Shown: positions 35,981 to 45,774 of the stretch, one piece after another
Layout of the letters: the number at the start of each line of letters is the position of its first letter
Numbering within the stretch: position 1 is the first letter of the stretch
Assembly (NCBI RefSeq): GCF_024199925.1
Contig: NZ_JANADR010000001.1
Coordinates: 7,319,501-7,383,500, forward strand
Length of the DNA: 64,000 nt
From: Bradyrhizobium sp. CCGUVB1N3
GTDB lineage: Bacteria; Pseudomonadota; Alphaproteobacteria; Rhizobiales; Xanthobacteraceae
Direction of reading: 5' to 3'
The notes under the pieces: generated by a model
Database searches by the model: none
What the model was told of the DNA's origin: nothing
What the model saw: the letters and a program-made list of their open reading frames with translations, nothing else
Translations under genes and position numbers: made by a program

Positions 35981-36757
35981 ATGAAAAAAGTCCTGCTGGG
36001 CACGATAGCCTTCATCGCGCTGGCCGCTCCTACCTCTGCGGCTGATCTTGCCGCGCGGCCCTACGTCAAAGCGCCGCCCCCAACGGCCATTCCAATGTAT
36101 GATTGGAGCGGCTTCTACATCGGCATCAATGGCGGCGGCGGCTCCGCGCATCAATGTTGGGACGTGGTCAACACCGGCGGCGTGGTCGTCGCTCCGCCCG
36201 TTGGGATGGGGTGCCATAATGCGACGGGAGGCACGGTCGGTGGTCAAATCGGCTATCGCTGGCAAATAGCAAACTCGGTGTTCGGCTTGGAGGCGCAGGG
36301 CAACTGGTCCGATTTTAAGGGATCCAACACCAACCTCGCTTTCGCAGGCGTCCAGGATGAATCCAAGCTTGATGCATTTGGCCTGTTCACGGGCCAAGTT
36401 GGCTATGCTTGGAATAACGTGCTACTCTACGTGAAAGGCGGAGCAGTGGTAGCTCGTGATAAGTACCGGGTTTTCGATTTTGGGTCTGGGCTAACCATCG
36501 ACAACGGCAGCGAAACTCGTTGGGGTGGCACGGTAGGGGCGGGCCTTGAATTTGGCTTCGCTCCGAACTGGTCCATCGGTGTTGAGTACGATCACCTGTT
36601 CATGGGGCATCGGGACGTGGACTTCTTTTTTTCACCCGGATTCGTGGTTGGTCCGGCGGGCGCCTTTGCAGGGACTGCCCGTATCGGTCAGGACGTCGAT
36701 ATCGGTTTGGTCCGCGTGAACTACCGCTGGGGTGGCGCGGTCGCCCCGACATATTGA
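35981..36757 (+). CDS. outer-membrane beta-barrel protein (Omp25/RopB type)
   Basis: 258 residues. Signal peptide MKKVLLGTIAFIALAAPTSA, cleaved before ADLAARPYVKAPP; the AADL-ar-Y-KAP- start of the mature chain is typical of this rhizobial family. Eight-strand barrel pattern: YDWSGFYIGINGGGGSA, GGQIGYRWQIANSVFGLEAQG, TGQVGYAWNNVLLYVKGGAVV, GAGLEFGFAPNWSIGVEYDHL and a final VNYRWGGAV. RBS is weak (GAGAATG). Divergent from parA, with about 320 bp between. Confidence 0.9.
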   Translation: MKKVLLGTIAFIALAAPTSAADLAARPYVKAPPPTAIPMYDWSGFYIGINGGGGSAHQCWDVVNTGGVVVAPPVGMGCHNATGGTVGGQIGYRWQIANSVFGLEAQGNWSDFKGSNTNLAFAGVQDESKLDAFGLFTGQVGYAWNNVLLYVKGGAVVARDKYRVFDFGSGLTIDNGSETRWGGTVGAGLEFGFAPNWSIGVEYDHLFMGHRDVDFFFSPGFVVGPAGAFAGTARIGQDVDIGLVRVNYRWGGAVAPTY

Positions 36758-36846
36758 TCTTCGCCGGAACGCGAGCTCTATCATACGGAGAGCTAGACAA
36801 TCCTCGGCGCATTTTTCGTAGAGACGATCATCCGTTAAGCAGTACT

Positions 36847-37015
36847 ATGTCCAAACTTCAGGGCACGTATGTGAATGACAACATCGCAGCGAAATTCGTA
36901 ATTGATCAGGCCAACGATTCGAATGGCCAGATCACCTCGGCTTCCATCAGCTATAACGGCCACAACCATCCTGCGATCGGTCACTACCATTTCAAGAACA
37001 GCACCGGACCAGCCA
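36847..37015 (+). pseudogene. N-terminal fragment of an unknown protein
   Basis: ATG at 36847 reads MSKLQGTYVNDNIAAKF, VIDQANDSNGQITSASISYNG and HYHFKNSTGPA, a beta-rich, coding-like sequence. After 37015 the DNA belongs to the duplicated cassette block on the other strand, so the 3' part is lost. Confidence 0.45.
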
Positions 37016-37018
37016 TGG

Positions 37019-37060
37019 TCAAGCGTCTTCCAAGTCATACGAGCACAAATACTTTGCCAT
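37019..37060 (-). pseudogene. Cas2/VapD-like protein, first 13 codons
   Basis: MAKYLCSYDLEDA-stop, starting 5 bases after the membrane peptide. It is the truncated end of the second cassette; the first cassette carries a longer version at 2523-2882. Confidence 0.65.
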
Positions 37061-37065
37061 CGGCT

Positions 37066-37143
37066 TCACCGAAGTGCCCACAAGCAAGCGATCACGATCG
37101 CGGAATAAACGAGCACAGCGCCAATTGCTAACGTGATTTCCAT
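37066..37143 (-). CDS. 25-residue membrane peptide overlapping the upstream gene
   Basis: ATG at 37143 with GGGAG at -8 to -12; stop at 37066. The core GAVLVYSAIVIAC is identical to the peptide at 2895-2987, while the N-terminal part is five residues shorter by in-frame loss. The start sits in the last 16 bases of the preceding gene (the TGGAAATCACGTTAG end), exactly as in the other copy. A single hydrophobic helix, so presumably in the inner membrane. Too short for ordinary gene calling. Confidence 0.6.
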   Translation of the reverse strand: MEITLAIGAVLVYSAIVIACLWALR

Positions 37144-37535
37144 CGCGTAGCTCCCGCTTCAATTGCGTGACCCGCCTCCCACCAGATGGTGTATGTAAAA
37201 GAGGAAGTCTCCGGCCAATCGACTATCTGGACGCCATTGCCTGTCACTCTCACCGAGAAATGGGTTGAGGTGCAATAATCAAAGCCGCTGTAGAATCGTG
37301 GGCGCTTAGGTCTTAGCAGCCAATGTGTCTCCGCGCCGAAGTGGTATATGCTCGGTAGCGCACTGGCGATGTGGCACTCATTGTCGAAGTCGTAACCGTT
37401 TGCTATGTCCCGGGTTACGCGGACATTGATCCTGCTGTACCTGCGGCCTTCATGTTCGTACACGCTGAGGACTTCGCGATCGAGCGCATGCGCGAACGCA
37501 ATCGCCGCGGAAGCCGCTCGGACATGTTGCTCCAT
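37128..37535 (-). CDS. conserved hypothetical, first gene of the cassette
   Basis: 135 residues from MEQHVRAASAAIAFAHALDRE at 37535; a longer frame to 37604 (158 residues) is possible but its added part is less conserved. EVLSVYEHEGRRYSRINVRV, YDFDNECHIASALPSIYHFG, THWLLRP and FTYTIWWEAGHAIEAGATRWKSR suggest a compact soluble alpha/beta protein. No known motif. Followed by an overlapping membrane peptide and a Cas2-like start. A broken paralogue lies at 2972-3386. Confidence 0.7.
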   Translation of the reverse strand: MEQHVRAASAAIAFAHALDREVLSVYEHEGRRYSRINVRVTRDIANGYDFDNECHIASALPSIYHFGAETHWLLRPKRPRFYSGFDYCTSTHFSVRVTGNGVQIVDWPETSSFTYTIWWEAGHAIEAGATRWKSR

Positions 37536-37790
37536 GTTGCCTCGCGAGCACGAATAGGGCGGACCCGAAATGGCCCTGTAACATCCCGGGCCCGCCCTTA
37601 GCATCGCAGCCCCTGCAAGACCGGCGATGCTCTCCCTAGTGAGGCAAGGAGCATGCCGCCTTCACGGGGCTCTGCTTGATCCGTTTTCCCCTTCGGCCCG
37701 GCCGCGTCAACACCCGAATGGTTGCAACCTGACGCGCACGTTGCGGACCCCCCAAAGAGAGCAGCACGGGCGCGACTGGACAGTCCACGG

Positions 37791-38189
37791 CGAGAGGACG
37801 CAGTCCCTGTCCGCCCGCGCTGCCCGAGAAATTAGCGGTCACATGACTCCGCACCCGAGGTCGAATGAGGAGGCGCTGAATCACACGCCCCTACTTCACG
37901 AGTCAACGATCGCTGAGCTAGATGCTGACTAGCCACGGGGAGTAGCAGCCCCAGAGCAATACCGAGTCCTGCACCCCTCGTGCCAAGATCAGATCGACAG
38001 TTCGCAGCATGCCTGCGTCGGATTTGGCAGCTTTTCGACATGCCATGTCTTAGTATCGACGCCGGCTTCGACTGATGTCCGCTCTTCGGTCGCTTTTGTG
38101 GACTGAGCGGATGAGGCGAATTTGTGATGCTCGGCTCCGACGGGGATGGCATTCCACCCACAGCTCGGGTCGCACCGGGCACGGCTTGT
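37791..38189. other. no supported gene
   Basis: Overlapping frames on both strands, none recognised. The stretch ends in an excisionase-like scrap. Confidence 0.35.
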
Positions 38190-38290
38190 GTTCGTCCGCG
38201 GGATCGGCCAGCGTTGCCAGATAGCGCTCGATTTCGGCGGTTGGGACTAGAACCCGCGCGCCGTAGCGCTTCCTGAAACTTCATTCGACC
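38190..38290 (-). pseudogene. excisionase-like HTH tail
   Basis: A frame reads RYGARVLVPTAEIERYLATLADP, the end of helix-turn-helix-17 or excisionase-type domains (ryG-r-lvp-aeierfla-l). The N-terminal helices are absent. Confidence 0.4.
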
Positions 38291-38426
38291 TTCCAGGCCA
38301 ACCCGGAACGTGAGTCGTCCAGGCGGCCGGCATCGTGAGCTCCCAATTCTGGGAGGCGCTTCGCGCGTCTTATCGCGATACAAATCGGAAGCGGATATAG
38401 GGGCGAGCTGCGTGAGGTAAGAGAAA

Positions 38427-39257
38427 ATGACCGATAAGCGCTTGCTTTGGTTTTGGTCCTGTCTCTCCCTCGGTCTCTGGTTCACTGTTGACCTACGGAT
38501 ATTGCCGGGCGGGCTGGCCGGTCAGGGCGATGACGTGCGTGCGGAAGATAACGCCCTGATCGACCAGGTTCGATCAATTTGGCGAGCGCAGGATGGCGAG
38601 ACGGCGGAGCAAATCTTCGCCAAGGTCGCGAAGGTCGCACACTTCGTTCCCAAAGGATGGGAGCGTGGCCGAAAGACCGACGCAGGCGAGCCGGTTGTGC
38701 TCTCGTGGGCCAGACACCGGACTGATAAAGCAGAGGACGACTCTACGGTGACCTGGGAGGTGGGACGCGATGGCACAGTGACACTTGTGACGCCGTCTGC
38801 AAAACCGATGGAACTAGGCTGGCGGGCGTTCGCACTCTCACTTCTTGCTGACGAGGCCACAAGCAACGAAACGGGAGTGAACCGGCGCTTTCTACATGAT
38901 CCCGCTAACTTTAACTTCGTGACGACAGCGCAAGGCAAGCTGGGGGATCTTCTACGGCGCGGTCGCTGCATTATTGGCGATGGTGTTAAGATGCACTACC
39001 TGCCGACGCTGGACGAGCAACAAACGGTCAAGGACGGCTTGTGGCGCGTTCAGCTTTCGGTCGACTGCGATGTTCAGGGGGCTGGTTATTCTACCCGCGA
39101 TGTCATCATTTTCGAGAAGCGCGAGGGGCAAGATTGGGAGCCGCAATCGTTCCTAGCCAAGCGTCTCGCGACATATGCCCCAGAGTCTTTGTTTGATTTT
39201 GCGGAACCGAAAGATCAGGAACCGTTCGATGCGGCGCGGAAGGCGTTGGCAAAATGA
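38427..39257 (+). CDS. conserved hypothetical, N-terminal membrane anchor; paralogue of 23989
   Basis: 276 residues. Membrane anchor LLWFWSCLSLGLWFTVDL near the start, then the same body as the 23989 product: SIWRAQDGETAEQIFAKV, VAHFVPKGWERGRKTDAGEPVV, ELGWRAFALSLLADEA, RRFLHDPANFNFVTTAQGKL, VIIFEKREGQDWEPQSFLAK. Two Cys (RGRCIIG, VDCDV) are conserved in both. The start follows GTAAGAGAAAATGACCGATA, shared with the paralogue. Twenty-one bases downstream begins another conserved unknown gene, likely in the same transcript. Confidence 0.75.
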   Translation: MTDKRLLWFWSCLSLGLWFTVDLRILPGGLAGQGDDVRAEDNALIDQVRSIWRAQDGETAEQIFAKVAKVAHFVPKGWERGRKTDAGEPVVLSWARHRTDKAEDDSTVTWEVGRDGTVTLVTPSAKPMELGWRAFALSLLADEATSNETGVNRRFLHDPANFNFVTTAQGKLGDLLRRGRCIIGDGVKMHYLPTLDEQQTVKDGLWRVQLSVDCDVQGAGYSTRDVIIFEKREGQDWEPQSFLAKRLATYAPESLFDFAEPKDQEPFDAARKALAK

Positions 39258-39278
39258 CACTGGCCGAGGCTCCATGCC

Positions 39279-39896
39279 ATGGCGGATGATGATGAACGTG
39301 AAGTTGCGGCGTGGCTGCTCAATGTGTTTCCGCTCCACCAAATCCCTGTTGGGTTGGCACAGAGGTCGACTTTGGACCAGCCAATGACGCCCTTGATAAT
39401 CATTAGCGATTGGTTCGAAAAACAGGACACAGAAGTACAAGTTGACATCGCTGGCATGGCGGCGTTTTTGATGTTCGACGGTGCTGACCTTGTCGATCTC
39501 GGCAGCCACAAGCAGGTAGAGTTTCTCCGACATTGGTTGAGCGAGGTGGGATTGCAGGCCCATACGATCGTTGGCCGTGTTTTGACGTTCCGAGTCTGTT
39601 TTGAGTATTTCGCGGAAGGCAGGTTTACCGACTTCGGGTGGAGGCTCTCCGAAACGGCCCTGCGTAAAGTCGTCGAAGAGGCTGAGCGCGCCGCGAATTT
39701 GGATACTATGCGTCTTGCTTCTAATGCCCGAAGAATGCTTGATGGTTTGCCAGCCCGCAAAGGCATGTGGATCGAAGTCGGGAAGTCGTGGCGAGAACTG
39801 GCCGACGCGTGCCTGACGTGTAGCGCTCTCAGGGATTGGACCTCCTCGCAGACGGAACAGCCCCGCACAGTGGCTGGGCGGGGTAGCCGTGGATGA
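39279..39896 (+). CDS. conserved hypothetical, paralogue of 54506
   Basis: 205 codons; the better start may be at 39387 (MTPLIIISDWFEKQDTEVQV), which aligns with MSPIEAIVSWLEAQDLDLQL at 54506. Shared pattern: LTFRVCFEYFAEGRFTDFGW, LRKVVEEAERAANL, ARRMLDGLPARKGMWIEVGKSWRELAD and an LRDW end. Soluble, helical, no motif known. A third, ruined copy is at 12226-12400. It follows the 38427 gene closely. Confidence 0.7.
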   Translation: MADDDEREVAAWLLNVFPLHQIPVGLAQRSTLDQPMTPLIIISDWFEKQDTEVQVDIAGMAAFLMFDGADLVDLGSHKQVEFLRHWLSEVGLQAHTIVGRVLTFRVCFEYFAEGRFTDFGWRLSETALRKVVEEAERAANLDTMRLASNARRMLDGLPARKGMWIEVGKSWRELADACLTCSALRDWTSSQTEQPRTVAGRGSRG

Positions 39897-40277
39897 AAAA
39901 TCAATAGGCGACTCGATATGCGAAGTCCGGCGATGTCTGCTCCCCGCCGCTATCAGGAGCATAGCAGACGCTGGATGCGGTGTGATTTGAAAACTGCCGC
40001 CCATGCCAGCTTTGGCGGTACTCCACTTGTGGGGTCGATGCTAATCTTTGAGCCGTTGATCGTGAGAAAAAGCAACTGATGCGACAATGCCGATGTGAGG
40101 GGTTCCGGAGGCTTGAATTCTTCGCGATGATCTCGACAGGACAGGGGCGGACGTCCTCATCGCCGAATGCCGCGCCACACAACTCACTGCATAGTTAGGA
40201 TTATTGCATGGAATGACCAAGGGCGTGGATCGAGCCTCACCCTGCCTCATCGAACCGACTAAAGGATTTTCGATCGC

Positions 40278-40685
40278 ATGCTCACCGCCCAGCAAATCGC
40301 CGAAGCCAAAAAGCACGTCCGCTATCAGCGACAGAACAATGTCCACGAACATGACGACTGCATCAGGATCGCCTACGAATGGCTCGATGCGCAAACCACG
40401 ACCAAAGGAGCGTTGAAGCGAGCGTACCCAATTAAACAGATCATCGAAAGATGGGGCGGCAGATACATTTCATCTGCGGACGTGGAAGTTGCGGCCGAAA
40501 TTCACCCGCGGATCAAAGGACGGTATCCTCACTTCAATATCAGTTCTCGCCTTACATTACCCCGTGATGGTCGGTTGGCAGACATTCAAGAGGCGAGAGC
40601 GCAGGGTTTCCAGCTTACGACGCACCATATTACCCAAACGTATTCTCGGATCGAAGCCGAATTGGAGGCTCGCAAGGAGCGATAG
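40278..40685 (+). CDS. conserved hypothetical protein
   Basis: 135 residues: MLTAQQIAEAKKHVRYQRQ, HEHDDCIRIAYEWLDAQTTTKG, PIKQIIERWGGRYISSADVEVAAEIHP, IKGRYPHFNISSRLTLP and a helical end. No signal or membrane part. The mix of basic residues and the middle helix-rich segment could bind nucleic acid, but I do not recognise a family. It stands alone. Confidence 0.65.
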   Translation: MLTAQQIAEAKKHVRYQRQNNVHEHDDCIRIAYEWLDAQTTTKGALKRAYPIKQIIERWGGRYISSADVEVAAEIHPRIKGRYPHFNISSRLTLPRDGRLADIQEARAQGFQLTTHHITQTYSRIEAELEARKER

Positions 40686-40689
40686 GTCA

Positions 40690-41226
40690 TCTTTGGGACC
40701 CGCTTAATGAGCAAGATTGGGGGGAGAGCTGACCTCTCTTCTCGCCTACTCAATCCGCATGGCAACGGATACCAGCGTTAGAACGTAGATTAACGCGAGG
40801 CGCCTGGCTAGGAGGTAAGCCGCTGCTCGACCGACGATGCGTAGGTCAATGCCAACGGCCATTGCCCCGCGCGCCGCGTCGTGTCCTGCGAAAGCATCCG
40901 CACGTACGCCGCAAGATGAGAGAGCGACAGGTGGGTGCATTAGCAGCCACTCCCTGCGACGGCACAAGGGTGCGAAGCGCACTACTCGCTTTGGCGATCG
41001 CTATTTCGGAGTCGTGCTTTTCGAACTGATCGAGCTCGGCGAAATTGAGACCTGCAAATCCGGCTGCTCGCGCAAGATCATTGTCCGCAATGCTCGATCC
41101 GCCAAGGTGGCAACTCGTAATAACGAAGGAGAGAGAACCGGCCTATCAGTTGTCATAGGTGTGGGAGCGAGAACGAAGCGGTAATTGTGAACGTGGAGAA
41201 ATCGCAAGTTCTACGTTTACAAGTAC
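40690..41226. other. no supported gene
   Basis: A minus-strand frame at 40746-40982 contains a hydrophobic end (AAAYLLARRLALIYVLTLVSVA) but lacks a good start; no call is made. Confidence 0.35.
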
Positions 41227-41436
41227 GTGCGCGAGCCCCGGCCGGGCAAATGGGCCTTTGCGTCGAAGCACTCGAAGTTGGAGGACGCCGAAGCGGCGGC
41301 GCGCAAGCTGTGCCCACGGCGCGTAGACGTCTGCACGGAACCAAGCATCGAACTACGACGTGGCTTCTTCGGCTCCGCGATGGGGAGCTATTGGTCCGCA
41401 ATGATCGCGCGGAAGAGACTAGGGTACAGCCGATGA
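41227..41436 (+). CDS. possible small gene fragment
   Basis: Reading from upstream of the GTG at 41227, KFYVYKYVREPRPGKWAFAS and KHSKLEDAEAAARKLCPRR have a coding look. The N-terminus is missing and the end (GYSR) comes early. Unknown family. Confidence 0.3.
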   Translation: MREPRPGKWAFASKHSKLEDAEAAARKLCPRRVDVCTEPSIELRRGFFGSAMGSYWSAMIARKRLGYSR

Positions 41437-41479
41437 AGACACACCGGCCCTCATTCTTGATATCCTTCGCCAGGTCGGC

Positions 41480-42139
41480 GTGTACGACGTAGGCACCGTC
41501 CAAATGCTCAGTCGTTTTTGGCGTCGGCTACGACGACGGCGACGAGGAATGCCGCTTGGCCGCCTACTAGGCGAGCGTGACATAATCGCAGTATCAAAAG
41601 GCGACCCCGAACGAACGCGAAGGCGCAGCCAGCCCAGGATGACAGAAGCCGATCTCATCGCGATGGAAGCGAGTGTGTTGCTTCATCGGGTCGCCGACTT
41701 GGAGGTCGCGTTGCACTTCTATGGGGATCCGAGGCGCTATGAGGGGCCCCATCAACCCATCGACGGCGAGCCCGACAAATACCAGCCTAAGGATGCGTCA
41801 TGCCTTTGGGACGTGGCGAGCGATGGGGGCCGAATCGCACGTGATGCGCTGAACGGCACAGCACTGTCGAGCGCAGTGGCCGCTGGCATGTCGACATTTC
41901 AGGCTGAAAGTACGGTCGTTAGGGCAGAGATGCGCTTTGACACTTCGCTATGGGAGCGCGAGCACGGTAAGAAGCCAAGCGGGAAGCGCAAATGGCGCTT
42001 CCGGATCGTCTCGCCCCACAATACAGTCGCGGACTATGAATTCACAGTCAGCGCTGCACTGACCTTCCCCTCCGCGTGCCGAGTTGCGATCGAGAGGGCC
42101 CGGCAGCGCCATTCGGATCGAATTGTGGTGTTACCGTAG
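41480..42139 (+). CDS. hypothetical protein, perhaps phage-derived
   Basis: 219 codons; the first 50 are Arg-rich and may be noncoding, and an internal ATG at 41640 (MTEADLIAMEASVLLHRVADLEVA) is a reasonable start. The middle reads HFYGDPRRYEGPHQPIDGEPD; the C-terminal part FDTSLWEREHGKKPSGKRKWRFRI looks like a different domain. It lies just before phage scraps at 42.4-42.8 kb. No function assigned. Confidence 0.45.
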   Translation: MYDVGTVQMLSRFWRRLRRRRRGMPLGRLLGERDIIAVSKGDPERTRRRSQPRMTEADLIAMEASVLLHRVADLEVALHFYGDPRRYEGPHQPIDGEPDKYQPKDASCLWDVASDGGRIARDALNGTALSSAVAAGMSTFQAESTVVRAEMRFDTSLWEREHGKKPSGKRKWRFRIVSPHNTVADYEFTVSAALTFPSACRVAIERARQRHSDRIVVLP

Positions 42140-42379
42140 GTAGAAGCGCGCCGATGGTCCCGACAAGATTGAGGCACACAACGCCATTCACCGCCACCGC
42201 AAGCCCACAGCGCAATTGTCGACGCGATGCGTCCATATAGGAGGACCACCCGTCGTTTAGCTCCACTTGAAACCGTCCCGGCGAAATAGGCGAACATTCC
42301 CTTTCCGCCAGCGTGGTTCCCAAGGCCAAAAAGTCGGGTCGGGATGAGCGAAGCGCGGACGAGGTTGCGCTAGGCACTC

Positions 42380-42466
42380 ACCAAACGACTGATTACGTTA
42401 GACGTTCTCGATTGCAGCGACGCGCCGTCGCCTGATGTTTTCCCGCTGCTGAAGGAAAGCGCCTGA
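42380..42466 (+). pseudogene. end of a phage gene (paralogue of 20514-21125)
   Basis: TKRLITLDVLDCSDAPSPD through the stop at 42466 equals the last 29 codons of the gene at 20514 with changes near the end. The upstream part is absent beyond 42375. Confidence 0.65.
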
Positions 42467-42542
42467 TCAGAATTTACGTTGACGTTGCGAAAAATCGGGT
42501 CCATTCATCGCGCGACGGCGAGCGGGCCAGCCGGTTGCACAG

Positions 42543-42839
42543 ATGACAATCAACCAGCAGCTCAAACGTATAGTGTTGGAGAAGCAGGCGACTGCGCTCC
42601 TACGCGGAGAGGGGCTTGCACCCGCCGGGCCGATTGGATTGATCGGAAAGCTGAAGCGTCGGGAGGCGGATAGCAATCTGGTCAAGCGAAACCGCCGCGA
42701 GACCGTCGTCGAACTTCGCTTTCTGTATCAGCAGCTCTCGAAGGCAGCCCGCAAGACGCTGGCCAGCCGCTTCAAACAGCAGCGCATCGGCGATCCGACG
42801 CTCGACTGGAATGACTGGCTGGCCAGAACTTTACGTTGA
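42543..42839 (+). CDS. phage-associated small basic protein
   Basis: 98 residues: MTINQQLKRIVLEKQATALL, GPIGLIGKLKRREADSNLVKRNRRETVVELRFLYQQLSKAARKTLASRF. Highly charged and helical, consistent with a DNA-binding phage protein. It follows the phage gene remnant at 42380; the corresponding place at 21.14-21.22 kb has lost it. Confidence 0.5.
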   Translation: MTINQQLKRIVLEKQATALLRGEGLAPAGPIGLIGKLKRREADSNLVKRNRRETVVELRFLYQQLSKAARKTLASRFKQQRIGDPTLDWNDWLARTLR

Positions 42840-42935
42840 CGGATGAGAGCAAGCCTGCGCTTGATTGCAGCATGCTCGATGTTAGCGCCGAGCGCTCTCG
42901 GGTCGAGGCCGTGGTTTCATCTTACACAGAGACTT
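42840..42935. repeat. segment shared with 21225-21325
   Basis: GATGAGAGCAAGCCTGCGC and GCGCTCTCGGGTCGAGGCCGT match the region after the phage genes at 21.2 kb. The two loci thus derive from the same prophage type. Confidence 0.5.
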
Positions 42936-43114
42936 GGCCGGCCCGGCTAACGGACGCCGGTTGTGTTTTCCGCACCGAGGGATCGACTGTTACTACGACC
43001 CCTGCTCATAATTTCGGTCAGGTCCGCTCTGCTCCTAAAACGACGTGGTTGCTACGAAGCAGCGAATTGATGCGATGGGCCGCAACCGAACTCATGAATC
43101 GCACCAATTGCCTC

Positions 43115-44002
43115 CTATTCGATCACCTCGTCGGCGAGTTGCTGAAGCTGCCACGGTATTTCGAGGCCAAGTGTCTTCGCGGTCTTGAGATTGATGATAA
43201 GCTCAAACTTGTTGGGCCGTTCGATAGGCAATTCGCTCGCTTTTGCACCTCGCAAAATGCGATCAACAAAGTTCGCCGCACGCCTAAACATCGCAGGAAG
43301 GTCCGCGCCGTAGGCCGTCAGCCCGCCAGCTTTAGGAAACGAGGTGAAGCCACTGATCATCGGCAAGCCGCCCTTCAAAGTCAGATCGACAATCAGTGCA
43401 CGCTGTATGAAAATCATTGGCGGGGTGAGGACGATTAACCCTTGTGCCTGCTCTTGCAGGGCGCGTTCGATGGCGCCATTGATGTCACTCGCTTGCCGGA
43501 CCGGCAACGATAGCGGCTTCACACCCGACGCTTGGATCGCCGCTTCGGTCGCGCGAAACTGTGCTGTTCCGAAATTTGCGTCCCAGAGAACCGCGACATC
43601 GGCGAGGCGCGGCATCGCTTCCTTGAGAAGCTCGATCTGCTTGCCACCCAGTTCAGGAAGGCCTGGAAATAGGCCAGTAAGATTACCTCCCGGGCGAGCA
43701 ATACTTTGTGCCCATCCGTTGGCTAGCGGATCGTCTTCCAGATCAATGCCGACGGTCGGAATGACACGTGGCACTCATGACGGCGACGACCGCAGGCGGG
43801 GTCGAAGCAAAAATAACGTCGCATTGTAAGTCGACAAACTCGCGAGCAAATTCGTCACGCGTTCTGAGCTTGCGCCATGGATCCGCGTCTCCAGCATCAC
43901 TGTTTGACCAGAGACATATCCCAACTCGCGAAGTCCTTCGATAAATGCTTGATGATTCTCCAGACTGCCACCTCCCATAAAACCGATCTTTGGCAGCAGC
44001 AT
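43115..44002 (-). pseudogene. ABC transporter substrate-binding protein (ABC_sub_bind type), frameshifted
   Basis: LPKIGFMGGGSLENHQAFIEGLRELGYVSG from 44002 is the start of the mature part of tripartite ABC_sub_bind proteins, without signal peptide. A shift near 43865 and a two-base loss near 43775 separate DVIFASTPPAVVAV from RVIPTVGIDLEDDPLANGW, ARPGGNLTGLFPGLPELGGKQIELLKEAMP, and the end KFELIINLKTAKTLGLEIP. The C-terminal 219 codons are uninterrupted. Upstream DNA is an IS110 end, which probably replaced the promoter and signal sequence. Confidence 0.8.
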
Positions 44003-44039
44003 GCGCTCAGACGGCTGGGATCGCGCTGCAGGCGCCCAC

Positions 44040-45340
44040 ATCTGTGGACGCCCCGCTGGATGCAAGAAGAATCTTTCGATCAGGTGTTGCGCGTAGTCGG
44101 GTGCTGACATCGGTCCGGCCTTTATTGCGACCGTCAGATGTCGCGGGCCCGTATGGGAGTTCGCGGATCAGATCCAAATCACAGCAGCGTGCTTGGAAGC
44201 ACCTGGGCATGTACTGGTTTTCCTGACCCTGTCTCATCGACTGTTGCGCCGTACCTTCCGTTTGACCTTCCTACCTCCTCGACGACCTCTGGTCGGGCGG
44301 ACTAAGCGATTAAGCCGCTTGCGACCGGAGCTTGGTAGACCCCACCGTTGACTGTCAAAGCCCAAACGGTACAGCCATCTTGTTGGCAAAAGCGACGACG
44401 ACAAGCATGGGCGGCCTACGAGCGAGCATGCGCTCCAGCCATGTCCCTTGTGATGCACCGCGTCGGCGAGCCAGCTTCACCACCGCACTGGCCCGATGAT
44501 GAGGAGACGCCGCAGCGTTCGCTCACCCATTGTGGATATTTGGCCGAGCTTCTGTTTTCCACCAGTGGAACGTTGCAGCGGCGTCAACCCCGACCACGCG
44601 GCGAAATCCCGGCCACGTTTGAAGTTTTCAGGGGCAGGCGCTAGCGCCATCAGAGCTGTCGCCGTGATTGAGCCGATGCCAGGAATCGTCATAAGCCGTC
44701 GAGCAACTTCCTCTTCTCGGGCTCGTCGCGCGATCTCAATATCGAGCTGTTTGATTTGCTCTCCCAGCATCCCCAGCATCTTGACCAGGATATCGAGCGC
44801 CGGTTGCGCCGCCGTTGGCACGCTGCTCCCGGAAGCTTGCGCGTGCTCAACCAACGCGGCGACATTGGACGCCCCCTTTGCAACGACCATGCCGTATTCG
44901 GCGAGGTGACCTCGCAACGCGTTTATGATCTGAGTACGTTGTCGGACTAAAAGATCGCGAGCGCGAAACACGACCGCGCTTGCCTGCTGGTCCTCACTCT
45001 GCGCGGCGGCAAAGCGCATAGTGGGGCGTTGGGCCGCTTCGCAAATCGCCTCTGCATCGGCCATATCGCTTTTCTGGCGCTTTACAAAGGGCTTTACATA
45101 GGCGGTGGAATCAGCCGCACTGTGTGACCCAGCTTGCCAATCTCACGAGCCCAGTAGTGGGCGCTGGCGCAGGCTTCCATCGCTACCAGGCACGCTGGCT
45201 GCCGGGCAAAGAAAGCCAGCACTTTGTCACGACGCAGCTGTTTGCGGAAAACCGTCGCCGCCAGCGTCTGCGCCATGTGCCTGAAAAACATGTTTCGCCA
45301 AGTCTAGTCCAATCGTGCTAACTTCCTTCACGGACGCCTC
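44040..45340 (-). mobile_element. IS110-family element, decayed
   Basis: Contains a frameshifted transposase (45331-44302) and about 260 bp of noncoding end that is repeated inverted at 850-1135. It abuts the ABC substrate-binding pseudogene. Confidence 0.7.
44302..45331 (-). pseudogene. IS110-family transposase, four or more frameshifts
   Basis: GTG at 45331: VSTIGLDLAKHVFQAHG (first Asp), ACLVAMEACASAHYWAREIG (Glu), VKRQKSDMADAEAICEAAQRP (Asp-Asp), then MTIPGIGSITATALMALAPAP, WSGLTPLQRSTGGKQKLGQIS, and after further shifts WLERMLARRPPMLVVVAFANKM and NGGVYQAPVASGLIA-stop. The parts sit in different frames near 45290, 45110, 44490 and 44380. Confidence 0.8.
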
Positions 45341-45371
45341 CTCTTTTGTGACGGTTCAACATCCCTCACAC

Positions 45372-45774
45372 TTTGGCATATCGATGCCGTCGAGGGGTGT
45401 CCACCCCATCACACAGCAACAGCAGCAGACAGGGTTTCTCGCAGCGTGATAGAAACGGATCAGGAGCGGTCAGTTTCCAACTAACAAACCGGTTCAAGCG
45501 GTCCCGCTCCGCGGGTCCATTTCAGGGCGTGGGCAGCTAGGAGGCTGCGGCATTGCGATGATGCGGCGGAAGCAGCAATTTCAGTGCTGGCAGCGGAACC
45601 CAGCGTTCATACGCCGCCACTTGTCAGTCCACGACGCACGTGCAGGGTGTGTTGCGTACATTCTATGCCGGTGTCACAGGATCAGCAGCGGGAGCAGGCG
45701 AAGACTGCGTTCCTTAGTGCTTTGCAGGCTGGCAATGGAAGCCGTTCTGCTTAGAGCGCAGGGGCCTTGCCTAG
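45372..45774. other. no supported gene
   Basis: Between IS110 and IS256; no frame resembles a protein. It ends in CTTGCCTAG, the direct repeat of the IS256 insertion. Confidence 0.45.

Larger units (their letters stand above)
37019..37790. repeat. second copy of the cassette block (cf. 2840-3530)
   Basis: Covers the truncated Cas2-like start, membrane peptide, main gene and the leader through ACCTGACGCGCACG. It is the better preserved of the two copies for the large gene, the worse for the last gene. Confidence 0.8.

Noticed and set aside
42836..43438. 200-codon plus-strand frame
   Set aside because: Starts in the phage flank and runs opposite the ABC substrate-binding pseudogene, so it is a chance frame.
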